This document shows positions 35,763-44,911 of a stretch of 64,000 nt of DNA, piece by piece. Numbering within the stretch: position 1 is the first letter of the stretch; every line of letters begins with the position of its first letter. The translations under genes were made by a program, and so were the position numbers. Source of the stretch: Prado023 sp963788325 (GTDB taxonomy: Bacteria; Actinomycetota; Actinomycetes; S36-B12; CAIYMF01); NCBI GenBank assembly GCA_963788325.1, contig CAWBGJ010000014.1, forward strand, positions 310,001 to 374,000, given 5' to 3'. The notes beneath the pieces are model-generated. The model worked only from the letters and a program-made list of their open reading frames with translations, was not told where the DNA came from and did not search any database.

Positions 35763-37595
35763 TCAGTTGGCGTACATAGCCTCGATCTGGTCGGCGAAGT
35801 GCTCCTCCACGACCTTGCGCTTGACCTTCAGGCTGGCGGTGAGCTCGCCCTGGTCCTCGCTGAGATCGCGGTCCAGGATCGTGAACTTCTTGATCGTCTC
35901 CCAGCGGTTGAGCAATCCGTTGAGCTGGTCGATGGAGGCCTGCACATTCGCGCGCACCTCCGGGCTCTGGGACAGGGTTGCGAAGTCCCCGGCCAGGCCA
36001 TGCTCGGCGGCGAAGGCTGCCAGAGCGTCGGGATCCAGGGACACCAAGGCGCTGGCGAAGTTGCGGTTGTTGGCGTGCACCACGAGGTTCGAGGCCAGCG
36101 CCGACATCGCCTTGAACTGGGCCGCGATGGCGCCGGGGGCGATGTACTTGCCGCCCGAGGTCTTGACCATGTCCTTCTTGCGGTCGGTGATCTTGAGCCG
36201 ACCGTGATCATCGAGAACCCCGATGTCGCCGGTGGCCAACCATCCCTGCGCCAGTAGCGTCTCGGCATTGGCCTGCGGATTGTTGCGATAGCCGCGCATG
36301 ACGTGCGGCCCCCGGAGCAGGACCTCACCGTCCTCGGCGATCATGACCTCCGTGCCGGGGAACGGCTGGCCGATGACGCCGAAGGCGATGTCGTCAGGTC
36401 GGGTGATGCAGGCAGCTGCAGTGTTCTCGGTCAGGCCGTAGCCCTCGAGGATCGGCAGGCCCGCGGCGTCGAACCAGCGCGCGACGTCGCCATTGAGGGC
36501 CGCGGAGCCTGACACCAGCAGGTGGATGTTGCCGCCGGTGAGCTCCTTGATCTTGGAGAACACCAACTTCTCTGCCACCGCCATCTGCAGGCCTGCCAGC
36601 GGCCCGGCTGACTCGCCCGCCCGCTGCGCGGCCTTGATCCGGGCAGAAGCATCGAAGGCCCAGCTGAAGATCTTGGCCTTCGCGCCGCCGCCAGCCTGGG
36701 CCTTGGCGTTGGCCCCCTGGTAGATCTTCTCGAAGATACGCGGCACGCCGATCATGATGGTCGGCTTGATGGCGCCCAGGTTCTCGACGATCCGAGGGAC
36801 CCGGCCATCAGTGGCCGTCGTGAAGCCGACCTGGTACTGCGCGGCGATCAGGACCTTGCCGAAGACATGCGACAGCGGCAGCCAGAGCAACTGCATGTCA
36901 TCGGCGGAGATGATGTCCAGGGCCTGGATACTGGCACCCTCGAACACCCAGCATCGATGCGGCAGTTCGACGCCCTTGGGTCGCCCGGTGGTGCCCGAGG
37001 TGTAGATCACGGTGGCCAGGGACTCCGAGGTCAGCTGCGCAACGCGCTCCTCGATCGCCTTCGGGTCGTCCTTGAGCTTCTGGACGCCGAGCTCCTTGAG
37101 TTGCTCCCAGCTCAGCAGGGACTCCCCGTCGCCCTCACCGTCGATGAGGATGATCTTCTCGAGCGCGGGCAACTGGTCACGCTGGTGCAGCGCCTTCTCC
37201 GCCTGCTTGCGGTCCTCCGCGATCAGGTAGCGCGACCCGGAGTCGGACAGGATGAAGCCGAAGTCGTCGTCGGCGGTGCTCGGGTAGATCGTGGTGTTCG
37301 CCCCACCTGCAAGCATCACGGCACCGTCGGCGAAGATCCACTCCGTCCGGGTGCTGGATGCGATCGCCACCCGATCCTCGAGCTCCAGGCCCAGGGCGAG
37401 AAGCCCCGCACCCAGCTTCATCATCTCGTCACCGGCCGCACGCCAGGTGTGCGTCACCGACCACGAGTCGTCCGCACCCGGGGACACGAACGCCAGCTTG
37501 TCCGGCGTGGCAGCCAGCCGATCGAGGATCGATTGGGACAGCGTGTCTGCGTGCGGCGGGATCGGCGTGCTCAGCGAGCCGCTGGTCGTGGGCAT
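35763..37595 (-). CDS. Long-chain acyl-CoA synthetase (AMP-dependent), copy 2
   Basis: Paralogue of the gene just downstream, also 610 residues. It has the same YTSGTTGRPKGVELPHR, GYGLTENTAAACITRP and TDRKKDMVKTSGGKYIAPG motifs. Differences cluster in surface-like regions, for example SWEQLKELGVQKLKDDPKAIEERV against SWADLRELGAAKLTAEPKAIEERV. The region before each start also resembles the other (GAGCCTCCA near the ribosome-binding site), consistent with duplication of the whole unit. Substrate division between the copies (chain length or pathway) is unknown. Confidence 0.93.
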   Translation of the reverse strand: MPTTSGSLSTPIPPHADTLSQSILDRLAATPDKLAFVSPGADDSWSVTHTWRAAGDEMMKLGAGLLALGLELEDRVAIASSTRTEWIFADGAVMLAGGANTTIYPSTADDDFGFILSDSGSRYLIAEDRKQAEKALHQRDQLPALEKIILIDGEGDGESLLSWEQLKELGVQKLKDDPKAIEERVAQLTSESLATVIYTSGTTGRPKGVELPHRCWVFEGASIQALDIISADDMQLLWLPLSHVFGKVLIAAQYQVGFTTATDGRVPRIVENLGAIKPTIMIGVPRIFEKIYQGANAKAQAGGGAKAKIFSWAFDASARIKAAQRAGESAGPLAGLQMAVAEKLVFSKIKELTGGNIHLLVSGSAALNGDVARWFDAAGLPILEGYGLTENTAAACITRPDDIAFGVIGQPFPGTEVMIAEDGEVLLRGPHVMRGYRNNPQANAETLLAQGWLATGDIGVLDDHGRLKITDRKKDMVKTSGGKYIAPGAIAAQFKAMSALASNLVVHANNRNFASALVSLDPDALAAFAAEHGLAGDFATLSQSPEVRANVQASIDQLNGLLNRWETIKKFTILDRDLSEDQGELTASLKVKRKVVEEHFADQIEAMYAN

Positions 37596-37792
37596 TGAAG
37601 AGCCTCCAGGGTGAGGTGAACGACGGTGGCGCAGGGATCCTGCACCCCTTCCTCACTCTTCCCGAGCCCCAAGCACCGGTCAAGCGGGACAGCGCCGGCA
37701 GCGCCGCCGGTGCTGCCAACGCCGGCACCAACGATGCCATCGAGCAATCCGGCGCGGACCCGCGCTCATCGGCGTTGACTGCGGCGGCCCGC

Positions 37793-39643
37793 TCAGCCGG
37801 AGGAACGCGGCTTGGCCCCCTGCTCGCCCTCTGTGTTCAGCGCGGCGATGAAGGCCTCCTGCGGGATCTCGACCCGGCCGACCATCTTCATCCGCTTCTT
37901 GCCCTCCTTCTGCTTCTCCAGCAGCTTGCGCTTGCGGGTGATGTCACCGCCGTAGCACTTGGCCAGCACGTCCTTGCGCATCGCGCGCACGCTCTCGCGG
38001 GCGATGATCCGCGAGCCGATCGCCGCCTGGATGGGTACCTCGAACTGCTGTCGCGGGATGAGCTCCTTGAGCTTGCCTGCCATCGCGACCCCGTAGGCGT
38101 AGGCCTTGTCCCGGTGCACGATCGCCGAGAAGGCGTCCACCGGCTCCCCGTGCAGCAGGATGTCAACCTTGACCAGGTCCGCGGCCTGCTCGCCGGTGGT
38201 CTCGTAGTCCAGGGACGCGTAGCCGCGGGTGCGCGACTTCAGGGCGTCGAAGAAGTCGAAGACGATCTCGGCGAGCGGAAGCGTGTAGCGCAGCTCGACC
38301 CGGGACTCGGACAGGTAGTCCATGCCCAGCATGCTGCCGCGCCTGGTCTGGCACAGCTCCATGATCGCGCCCACGTAGTCGGTGGGGCTCAGGATCGTCG
38401 CACGCACGATCGGCTCGCGGACCTCGGCGATCTTGCCAACTGGGTACTCCGAGGGATTGGTGACCACGATCTCGCGGCCGTCGTCGAGGGTCACGTCGTA
38501 GACCACGTTGGGCATCGTCGAGATGAGGTCGAGGTTGAACTCGCGCTCGAGGCGCTCGCGGACGATCTCCAGGTGCAGCAGGCCCAGGAACCCGCACCGG
38601 AAGCCGAAGCCGAGGGCCGCGGAGGTCTCGGGCTCGTAGACCAGCGCCGCGTCATTGAGCTTGAGGCGGTCCAGGGCGTCGCGCAGCAGCGGGTAGTCCG
38701 AGCCGTCGATCGGGTAGAGACCGGAGAACACCATCGGCTTGGGATCGCGGTAGCCGCCCAGGGCCCGGGTGGCGCCGGTCTTGTTCGCCGCGGTGACGGT
38801 GTCGCCGACCCGGCTCTGCCGCACGTCCTTGACACCTGTGATCAGGTAGCCGACCTCGCCGGCGCCGATTCCCGCGGCCGGTGTTGGCTCCGGGGAGATC
38901 ACTCCGACCTCGAGCATCTCGTGGTGGGCACCGGTGCTCATCATGACGATGCGCTCGCGGGTGGACAGGTGGCCGTCGACCACCCGGACGTAGGTGACCA
39001 CGCCGCGGTAGGTGTCATAGACGGAGTCGAAGATCAGGGCGCGGGCGGGGGCGCTGGCGTCACCGGCGGGTGCGGGCACCAGGCGCACGACCTCGTCGAG
39101 GAGCTCAGCCACCCCGGCGCCGGTCTTGGCGCTGACCTGCAGCACGTCGGCCGGGTCACAGCCGATGATGTGCGCGAGCTCGGCGGCGTAGCGCTCGGGC
39201 TGCGCGGCGGGCAGGTCGATCTTGTTCAGGACCGGGATGATCGCCAGATCGTTCTCGAGGGCCAGGTACAGGTTGGCCAGGGTCTGGGCCTCGATGCCCT
39301 GAGCGGCGTCGACCAACAGGATCGCGCCCTCGCAGGCGGCCAGGCTGCGCGACACCTCGTAGGTGAAGTCGACGTGGCCGGGCGTGTCGATGAGGTTGAG
39401 CACGTAGTCGATGCCATCGCTGGCCATGTAGGGCAGGCGGACCGCCTGGCTCTTGATCGTGATGCCACGCTCACGCTCGATGTCCATCCGGTCGAGGTAC
39501 TGCGCTCGCATCGAGCGATCGTCGACCACACCGGTGATCTGCAGCATGCGGTCGGCCAACGTCGACTTGCCGTGGTCGATGTGCGCGATGATGCAGAAGT
39601 TGCGGATGATCGATTGATCGGTCGATCCGGGGGCTGGCGGCAC
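37793..39643 (-). CDS. lepA: Elongation factor 4 (LepA)
   Basis: Ribosomal back-translocase-type GTPase. 616 residues. The G domain has IAHIDHGKSTLADRML, ITIKSQAVRL, IDTPGHVDFTYEVSRSLAACEGAILLVDAAQG and LNKIDLPAAQPE. EF-G-like domains follow, and the LepA-specific C-terminus includes RKRKLLEKQKEGKKRMKMVGRVEIPQEAF. Full length. The start is GTG at 39643 (PPAPGSTDQSIIRNFCIIAHIDHGK). The long separations on both sides suggest an independent transcript. Confidence 0.97.
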   Translation of the reverse strand: MPPAPGSTDQSIIRNFCIIAHIDHGKSTLADRMLQITGVVDDRSMRAQYLDRMDIERERGITIKSQAVRLPYMASDGIDYVLNLIDTPGHVDFTYEVSRSLAACEGAILLVDAAQGIEAQTLANLYLALENDLAIIPVLNKIDLPAAQPERYAAELAHIIGCDPADVLQVSAKTGAGVAELLDEVVRLVPAPAGDASAPARALIFDSVYDTYRGVVTYVRVVDGHLSTRERIVMMSTGAHHEMLEVGVISPEPTPAAGIGAGEVGYLITGVKDVRQSRVGDTVTAANKTGATRALGGYRDPKPMVFSGLYPIDGSDYPLLRDALDRLKLNDAALVYEPETSAALGFGFRCGFLGLLHLEIVRERLEREFNLDLISTMPNVVYDVTLDDGREIVVTNPSEYPVGKIAEVREPIVRATILSPTDYVGAIMELCQTRRGSMLGMDYLSESRVELRYTLPLAEIVFDFFDALKSRTRGYASLDYETTGEQAADLVKVDILLHGEPVDAFSAIVHRDKAYAYGVAMAGKLKELIPRQQFEVPIQAAIGSRIIARESVRAMRKDVLAKCYGGDITRKRKLLEKQKEGKKRMKMVGRVEIPQEAFIAALNTEGEQGAKPRSSG

Positions 39644-39760
39644 GGGGTCAATGGTCCCACAGCGTGGCCGGGCTCGGATCCAACTGCTGGTCAGGAGTGG
39701 CCCCCGGATGGGGGCCGGCAGCGAGGCGGGCCGGTGTGCGTGCGTGCTGCAGCGCGCTGA

Positions 39761-40249
39761 CTACTTGTCGGTCGCGTCGATCGAGTCGACGATCTCCGCA
39801 GCCAGGGCGTCGGCCTGCGCGTCCACCTGAGCTGCGAACGTATCGTCCACGACGTCGGGGCTGTCCACGTCAGCCATCCCCGGCTGCAAGTCCGCCTGCG
39901 GCGACTGCTCGGGCGCATCAGCCGCGGACGCCTCGTCGGGCGCCTCGATCGAGTCGACAATCTCCTCGGCCAACTCCTCGGCCTCGGCATCCACCTCGGC
40001 GGCGAACTGCTCATCGACCACGTCGGGGCTGTCCAGGTCAGCCATCCCCGGCTGGAAGTCTGCCGCCGGCGCGGGCGTCGGCGGGGCCCACTGGTGCTCA
40101 GCGGCCGGCTCAGAGCTGGATCCCGAGCGCCGCCACACGAAGAATCCCGCTGCTGCCACAGCGGCAGCTACCAGCGCGCCCAGCAGTGCGCGCACGCCCC
40201 GGTGCCTCGATGCCGACTCGGCGAGTTCGACCGACTTGTTGCGACCCAT
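39761..40249 (-). CDS. Single-pass membrane protein with a duplicated acidic repeat
   Basis: 162 residues. A basic head (MGRNKSVELAESASRHRG) is followed by one transmembrane helix (RALLGALVAAAVAAAGFFVWRR, about residues 20-41) and an extremely acidic tail. The tail consists of two copies of a 45-residue unit: ADFQPGMADLDSPDVVDEQF...EEIVDSIEAPDEA and ADLQPGMADVDSPDVVDDTF...AEIVDSIDATDK. I do not recognise the family and assign no function. The DNA shows GGAGGTGC before the ATG. It is placed between lepA and rpsT, which in related genomes are usually neighbours, so it may be a lineage-specific insertion. Confidence 0.7.
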   Translation of the reverse strand: MGRNKSVELAESASRHRGVRALLGALVAAAVAAAGFFVWRRSGSSSEPAAEHQWAPPTPAPAADFQPGMADLDSPDVVDEQFAAEVDAEAEELAEEIVDSIEAPDEASAADAPEQSPQADLQPGMADVDSPDVVDDTFAAQVDAQADALAAEIVDSIDATDK

Positions 40250-40546
40250 GGTGCACCTCCATCAACGGCAGGAACCTGCCTGAGGTGTCCCCAACTGCTG
40301 GGGACCTGCGGATCACGATAGCCGCCCAGCCCGGGACGAAGTGCGCCCGGCGGAGTCCCAGGGCTGCGGGCCGATGGCTGACCGCCGCTGGCCGTCCGCC
40401 GCCGAGCAGTTCCTCCACGTGGGCGCCGCCCAGAGGCCACTTCCTCCTCACGGGCGTGGCGCAGGCGTCGCTGTGTGGAGGCACTGCGGCGCTGGGGCGG
40501 GGCGGAGGAAGGTGGCTGGTGGCCGCTGGGGTGGCCGGACATGACG
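40250..40546. other. Structured non-coding gap before the rpsT terminator
   Basis: No gene is visible in the 357-bp gap between the repeat-protein gene and rpsT. Within it, GCCACTTCCTCC (40436-40447) pairs with GGAGGAAGGTGGC (40504-40516) with one bulge, and TTCCTCCAC and GTGTGGAGG motifs recur at 40410 and 40483. This resembles the CCTCC-stem dyads elsewhere in the window. Confidence 0.5.
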
Positions 40547-40575
40547 AAGCGCCAACCGCTGGGCAGCTGGCGCTT
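40547..40575 (-). terminator. Hairpin after rpsT
   Basis: AAGCGCCA (40547-40554) pairs with TGGCGCTT (40568-40575); CGCTG/CAG within the loop can add to the stem. Read on the minus strand it lies 32 bases past the rpsT stop, so it probably ends the S20 message. The following bases are CGTCATGTC. Confidence 0.6.
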
Positions 40576-40606
40576 GCTCATACCGGGATCAAGCCCGGCA
40601 GGTCGA

Positions 40607-40867
40607 TCAGAGGGCTGCGGCCTGCTTCTGGATCGCCGACTTGCGGTTGGCGGCCTGGTTGCGGTGGATGACGCCCTTGCTCGCGGCCTTGTCCAGCTGG
40701 CGGGAGGCGACCCGGGCGTACTCCTTGGCCTTCTCGACATCGCCGGACTGCGCTGCCTCACGGAACCTGCGGACCGAGGTCTTCAGGCTCGAGGTGACAG
40801 CCTTGTTGCGCTGCCGGGCCTTCTCGTTGGTCTTGATGCGCTTGAGCTGCGACTTGATGTTCGCCAC
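40607..40867 (-). CDS. rpsT: 30S ribosomal protein S20
   Basis: 86-residue basic helical protein that binds 16S rRNA early in 30S assembly. The sequence ANIKSQLKRIKTNEKARQRNKAVTSSLKTSVRRFREA and the C-terminal DKAASKGVIHRNQAANRKSAIQKQAAAL are the standard S20 ends. The start is GTG at 40867, directly before ANIKSQ. It is flanked upstream by holA in the opposite order (holA-rpsT-lepA on the minus strand), the usual actinobacterial order except for the extra gene before lepA. Confidence 0.97.
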   Translation of the reverse strand: MANIKSQLKRIKTNEKARQRNKAVTSSLKTSVRRFREAAQSGDVEKAKEYARVASRQLDKAASKGVIHRNQAANRKSAIQKQAAAL

Positions 40868-41034
40868 GTGGTGAGCCTTCGTCTTCCTGGTCCGGGGGCA
40901 CGAGGTCGCCTTGACGGGGCCTTCGCGCAGGTCTGTGTTCGCCGGGAGCCGGCGGGCAGGGTGTCAGGATACCGGACAACCCCCGGTGCAGGCCAAATCC
41001 GTATCCGCGAAGGTCGGACCCGCGGCAGCCCAGC

Positions 41035-42144
41035 TCACTGCTCCGCGGGTGCTGCGCCCGGGCGTGGTCGATCGCTCGGGTGCGGGTGCGGCCGGTCACG
41101 CAGGCCCACGGTGTCGATCACGAAGGCCTCCAGCGCCCGCTCCTTCTGTGCCTGCTCCAAGCTCTCGCCGGGGCGAAGGCCACCCTTGACCTGGGCGTCC
41201 ACGGCAGCGAGGCGCGTGACGGCATCGGCCAGCTGTGCGTGCTCCCAGGACGCCGCGGCAGCGCGCAGGGTGCGGACCTTGAAGGGCGGGACACCGGCCA
41301 GCCGGGCAACGTCGGCCTCGGCCATCCCCCTGGGCGCGCCGGACGCCTTGACCATGGCGCGCAGCCCCGAGGCCAGCGATCCCACCGCGCCCGCCCCGCT
41401 GAGCGTCTGGCTGGTCATCCCCCACCGCAGGCGTTGCAGCGCCGCGAGGGCATGGCCCTCCCAGACCGCGTCCGCGAGCTGGAAACCGCTGACCTCGGCG
41501 ACACCCGCGAACGTGGCGGAGACATCGGCGGCGTCGATCGGGTCGTCTGGGTTGTCTGCCATCAGCTGCTCGAGGGCGCCGACCAGCAGTGCGATGTCCG
41601 AACCGAGTGCCATCACCAGAGCATCGACCCCATCAGCAGTGATCCGGCGTCGGGACTGACGGGCCTGAGTCTCGAGGAACTCCCGCGTGGGCCTGCCGCG
41701 CTTGACCTCCACGCAGGAGATCTCGGACAGCCCACCGGGTACGGGGAGCGCGCGCAGGGCGTCCAGCGCCTTGCGGTTGCGCACCCCGGCATGCAGGGCC
41801 ACCACCCAGGTGTCTGGGGGCAGGTCGAGCACCCCTGCGCTCAGCGTGGCCAGCACCGGCTCACCGGCATCCCCGAGATTTGCGATGACGACCACGGCCG
41901 AGCCGCCGAACAGCGAGGGCGACAGCGCGGTGAGCAGGTCGCCCTGCGCGCCAGGAGCCAGCGCGTCGACCTCGCGACGCTCCAGCGTCGGATCGACGCT
42001 GCGGGCGGTCCGGAGCACGCTCGCAACAGCGCGGCTGATGAGGAAGGGCTCTGCGCCTGTCACCAGGGTCAGGGGCGCGGGGGGCCCAGCCGGACCAGCA
42101 GTCGACGCTGCTCGGGGGGGGCGCGGGGGCGGGGCTGCGTTCAT
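41035..42144 (-). CDS. holA: DNA polymerase III subunit delta
   Basis: Clamp-loader wrench subunit that opens the beta clamp. 369 residues. After a Pro/Ala-rich leader (MNAAPPPRPPRAAST) comes the Rossmann-like domain (LTLVTGAEPFLISRAVASVL, DLLTALSPSLFGGSAVVVIANLGDA) and the helical domains (DIALLVGALEQLMAD, AVWEGHALAALQRLRWGM, KVRTLRAAAASWEHAQLADAVTRLAAVDAQVKGGLRPGES). The ATG at 42144 begins at the family start; upstream open frame is low complexity and overlaps repeats. It lies immediately downstream of comEC with a 253-bp structured gap. Confidence 0.94.
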   Translation of the reverse strand: MNAAPPPRPPRAASTAGPAGPPAPLTLVTGAEPFLISRAVASVLRTARSVDPTLERREVDALAPGAQGDLLTALSPSLFGGSAVVVIANLGDAGEPVLATLSAGVLDLPPDTWVVALHAGVRNRKALDALRALPVPGGLSEISCVEVKRGRPTREFLETQARQSRRRITADGVDALVMALGSDIALLVGALEQLMADNPDDPIDAADVSATFAGVAEVSGFQLADAVWEGHALAALQRLRWGMTSQTLSGAGAVGSLASGLRAMVKASGAPRGMAEADVARLAGVPPFKVRTLRAAAASWEHAQLADAVTRLAAVDAQVKGGLRPGESLEQAQKERALEAFVIDTVGLRDRPHPHPSDRPRPGAAPAEQ

Positions 42145-42397
42145 CGGCCACAGCATGACACGCCGGTCGGACACCAGGGCTGGGCGTGCCCCTGCCGGTC
42201 CGCGCCGGTCCCGCCCGGGGCCCGGGACCGCTCCGCGCCGGCCCCGCCCGGGGGCAGCGCTGGTCCGCACTGAGGCAGGAGACTTGTCCGGGCCGGTTCA
42301 GCCCCGGAGCACTGGGCTGCTCCGCGGGGCAACGCGAGTCGACCTCGGAGCGCGCCGAGCAGTGCCCGCTCAGCGCTGCCCCATCCGCGCTGCGAGA
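42145..42397. repeat. Repeat-rich gap between comEC and holA
   Basis: TCCGCGCCGG-T/C-CCCGCCCGGGG occurs twice at 42199-42220 and 42232-42253 (22 bases, one mismatch, 33-base period). GGGGCAGCGCTG (42251-42262) is exactly repeated in inverted form at 42371-42382, 108 bases apart. Small hairpins such as GGAGCACTGGGCTGCTCC lie between. No gene is visible in this stretch. Confidence 0.7.
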
Positions 42398-44911
42398 TCA
42401 GCGCTTTGAGACCAGCGCGACCCCGCCGGGGTGAGCGACGACGGCCAGGGCTCCCTGCTGGTCCGTGCGCCCGATCACGGCGTTGGCGTCGCGGTACTGG
42501 TCCAGGGTGCTCTGGCTGGGATGCCCGTAGTCGTTGTCGCGGCCGACGCTGACCAGCGCAATCCGGGCCCCGGACCACAGCGCGAATCCGGGAGCCTGGT
42601 AGCGCGACCCGTGATGAGGCACCTTCACCACCTCAGCCCCGGGTGCTGATCCGGCCAGGAGTGCGGTCTGCGCCTCCGGCTCGATGTCGCCGGTCACGAG
42701 CACGTCCACCTGCCCGGCACCGGTGACGACGCTGACCAGCCCCACCACGCTGCCGTTGTTGGCTGGGGACTCCTCGAGGCGGCGGGCCGGCCAGAGGACC
42801 TGGAGGACGGTCCCTGCCACGCGCAGCCGGTCACCGGCGCGTACGACCCGCAGCGCGACGCCGGCCGACCCGGCGGCCGAGACCACCGCAGCTGCCCCTT
42901 CGGCCGGGATCCCGACCGGGGTGGTCAGGATCCCGGACACCGGCCAGCGCCGCAGGACCTCGGACAGCCCGTCGATGTGGTCGGCGTGGAAGTGCGAGAT
43001 GAGCACCGTCACCCGGTCCACACCGGCGTCCCGCAGGCACCGGCTGATCACTCGTCCCTGCGGACCGGCATCCACCAGGAGCGCCTCGCGGGCGCCGGGC
43101 GCGCGGATCAGCAGGCCATCACCCTGCCCGACGTCGCACGCCAGGACCACCCAGTCCGGCGGTGGCCACCGGCTGGCGCGGCCGAGGTGGAGCGCAGCGA
43201 TCAGCACCCCGACCATGCCCAGGGCGGTCAGGGCCCGGGGATGCGCCCAGGGCCGCCATCCCCGGGCTGCAGCCCAGCCGAGCACGGCCAGCACGACGGT
43301 GGCGCCGAGGGCGCCGGCGGGACCGGCGGGAACCTCCACCACACCGAAGCGCAGCCCACTGGCGAACCGCGCCACCCAGGCGATCGCCGCCGTCGCGGGC
43401 GCGGCGATCGTGGCCAGCAGGGCTGCAGGTCCGGGCAGGACCGGCGCCACCAGCGCGGCGGCCAGGCCGAGGACTGTGGCGAACGGCACCAGGGGCGTGA
43501 CCACGACGTTCGCCGGCAGGGCCACCAGGCTGGCTCCGTTGCCCAGCATGATGGCCAGGGGAAGCGTGGCCAGGTGTGCTGCCGTGGCCACGGCCAGCGC
43601 GGCGCGGATGGGCTCTGGCACCCAGCGAGTCACCGGCCAGCGCCCCAGCCGCGCGGCGATCGGCGGTCCGACCACCAACAGGCCCGCAGTGGCGGCGAAG
43701 GACAGCCCGAAGCCGATGGACAGCGCGAACTGCGGCAGCGCGAGCAGCAGCACCAGCCCGGAGCCCAGCAGGGCGGGTGGACCGCGCCGACGACCTCCCG
43801 TGGACAGCGCGATGAGGGCCACGACGCCCATGGCGGCGGCCCGCAGCACGCTGGGCTGCGGACGCACCAGCAGCACGTAGGCGGACAGCACGACGAGGCT
43901 GCTCGCGACCCGCCCTCGCCAGCCCAGGCCCACGGCCACTGCCGCCGAGAGAGCGATCCCGGCGACCAGAGATGTGTTGGAACCGCTCACCGCAGTCAGG
44001 TGCGCCAGGCCGGAGCGCACCATCGCCCGGTCCAGGTCCGCAGGCAACAGCGACTCATCGCCCACCGCCAGGCCCAGCAGCAGCGCGGCGGCGTCCGTGG
44101 GCAACCCGGCCACAGCGGCTCGCAGGGCGGCCCGTACCCGCGAGCTCCCGGCCGCGAAGGGGCCCGGCGGGGACCGGATGTCCACCGGGCCGAGGACGCG
44201 CAGGGCCATCGACTGCTCGTGCGCAGCCCACGGCTCCTGGGCGCGCGCCGACACCTCCACCACCGAGCCGTACTGCAGGTCACGCACGGAGTCTCCGCGC
44301 AGCACCGCCGGAACGCGCAGCTCGTACGCCCGACCGCGGACGGTGAGCTGCGTGAGGCGGGCAGGGACCGACCAGCTCGGGGATTGCACCCGGCCCCCAT
44401 CGTCGGGGGGCAGGTGCATCACCGGGTCGCCGGTGATGGTGGCCACGGCATGCAGCACCGCGGTCTGCGAGGTGGCCACGCGCAGCACCGGCGGGTGCAG
44501 CCGAGCCAGGTGCAACGCCCCGACCGAGAGTCCCAGAAGCACCCCGGCCAGCGTGAGCCCCACGATCAGGGACCGGCTGGGTTCACCGGACCCCCGCGAA
44601 CGCAGCGACGCAAGCCCCGCGACCAGCAGCGACCCCAGCAGCAGAACGCCACTGGCGATCGCGCAGGTCATGGCATGCGCGGGAGCCAGCAACAGGATCG
44701 CAGCTTCTCCGAGCCACAGGCCGCCGACCACCGGAGCCAGCCGCAGGTCGGGCCGCTCCCGGGGCTGAGTCTGCCCGGCACCGATGGTCCCGGCCGGGGC
44801 TGCGGGGCCCCCGGCAGGCTCAGACCCGGACAAGGGGCCTGAGTTCAGCGAGCGTCTTCGGCCCGATCCCGGGTACCTCGGCGAGCTCATCGACCACCGT
44901 GAAGCGACCAT
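42398..44911 (-). CDS. comEC: ComEC/Rec2 competence protein
   Basis: DNA-uptake channel, about 800 residues. The N-terminal membrane part has helices AAILLLAPAHAMTCAIASGVLLLGSLLVAGL and a DUF4131-like segment. The central Competence domain (PF03772-type) contains LHLTAVSGSNTSLVAGIALSAAVAVGLGWRG-like text in two blocks and many further helices. The C-terminal metallo-beta-lactamase domain has VTVLISHFHADHIDGLSEVL, VKVPHHGSRYQAPGF and LVTGDIEPEAQ, needed for processing of incoming DNA. The first ATG (44911) overlaps the comEA 3' end by 92 bp; no better start follows directly after the comEA stop, so the exact start is open. Confidence 0.9.
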   Translation of the reverse strand: MVASRWSMSSPRYPGSGRRRSLNSGPLSGSEPAGGPAAPAGTIGAGQTQPRERPDLRLAPVVGGLWLGEAAILLLAPAHAMTCAIASGVLLLGSLLVAGLASLRSRGSGEPSRSLIVGLTLAGVLLGLSVGALHLARLHPPVLRVATSQTAVLHAVATITGDPVMHLPPDDGGRVQSPSWSVPARLTQLTVRGRAYELRVPAVLRGDSVRDLQYGSVVEVSARAQEPWAAHEQSMALRVLGPVDIRSPPGPFAAGSSRVRAALRAAVAGLPTDAAALLLGLAVGDESLLPADLDRAMVRSGLAHLTAVSGSNTSLVAGIALSAAVAVGLGWRGRVASSLVVLSAYVLLVRPQPSVLRAAAMGVVALIALSTGGRRRGPPALLGSGLVLLLALPQFALSIGFGLSFAATAGLLVVGPPIAARLGRWPVTRWVPEPIRAALAVATAAHLATLPLAIMLGNGASLVALPANVVVTPLVPFATVLGLAAALVAPVLPGPAALLATIAAPATAAIAWVARFASGLRFGVVEVPAGPAGALGATVVLAVLGWAAARGWRPWAHPRALTALGMVGVLIAALHLGRASRWPPPDWVVLACDVGQGDGLLIRAPGAREALLVDAGPQGRVISRCLRDAGVDRVTVLISHFHADHIDGLSEVLRRWPVSGILTTPVGIPAEGAAAVVSAAGSAGVALRVVRAGDRLRVAGTVLQVLWPARRLEESPANNGSVVGLVSVVTGAGQVDVLVTGDIEPEAQTALLAGSAPGAEVVKVPHHGSRYQAPGFALWSGARIALVSVGRDNDYGHPSQSTLDQYRDANAVIGRTDQQGALAVVAHPGGVALVSKR

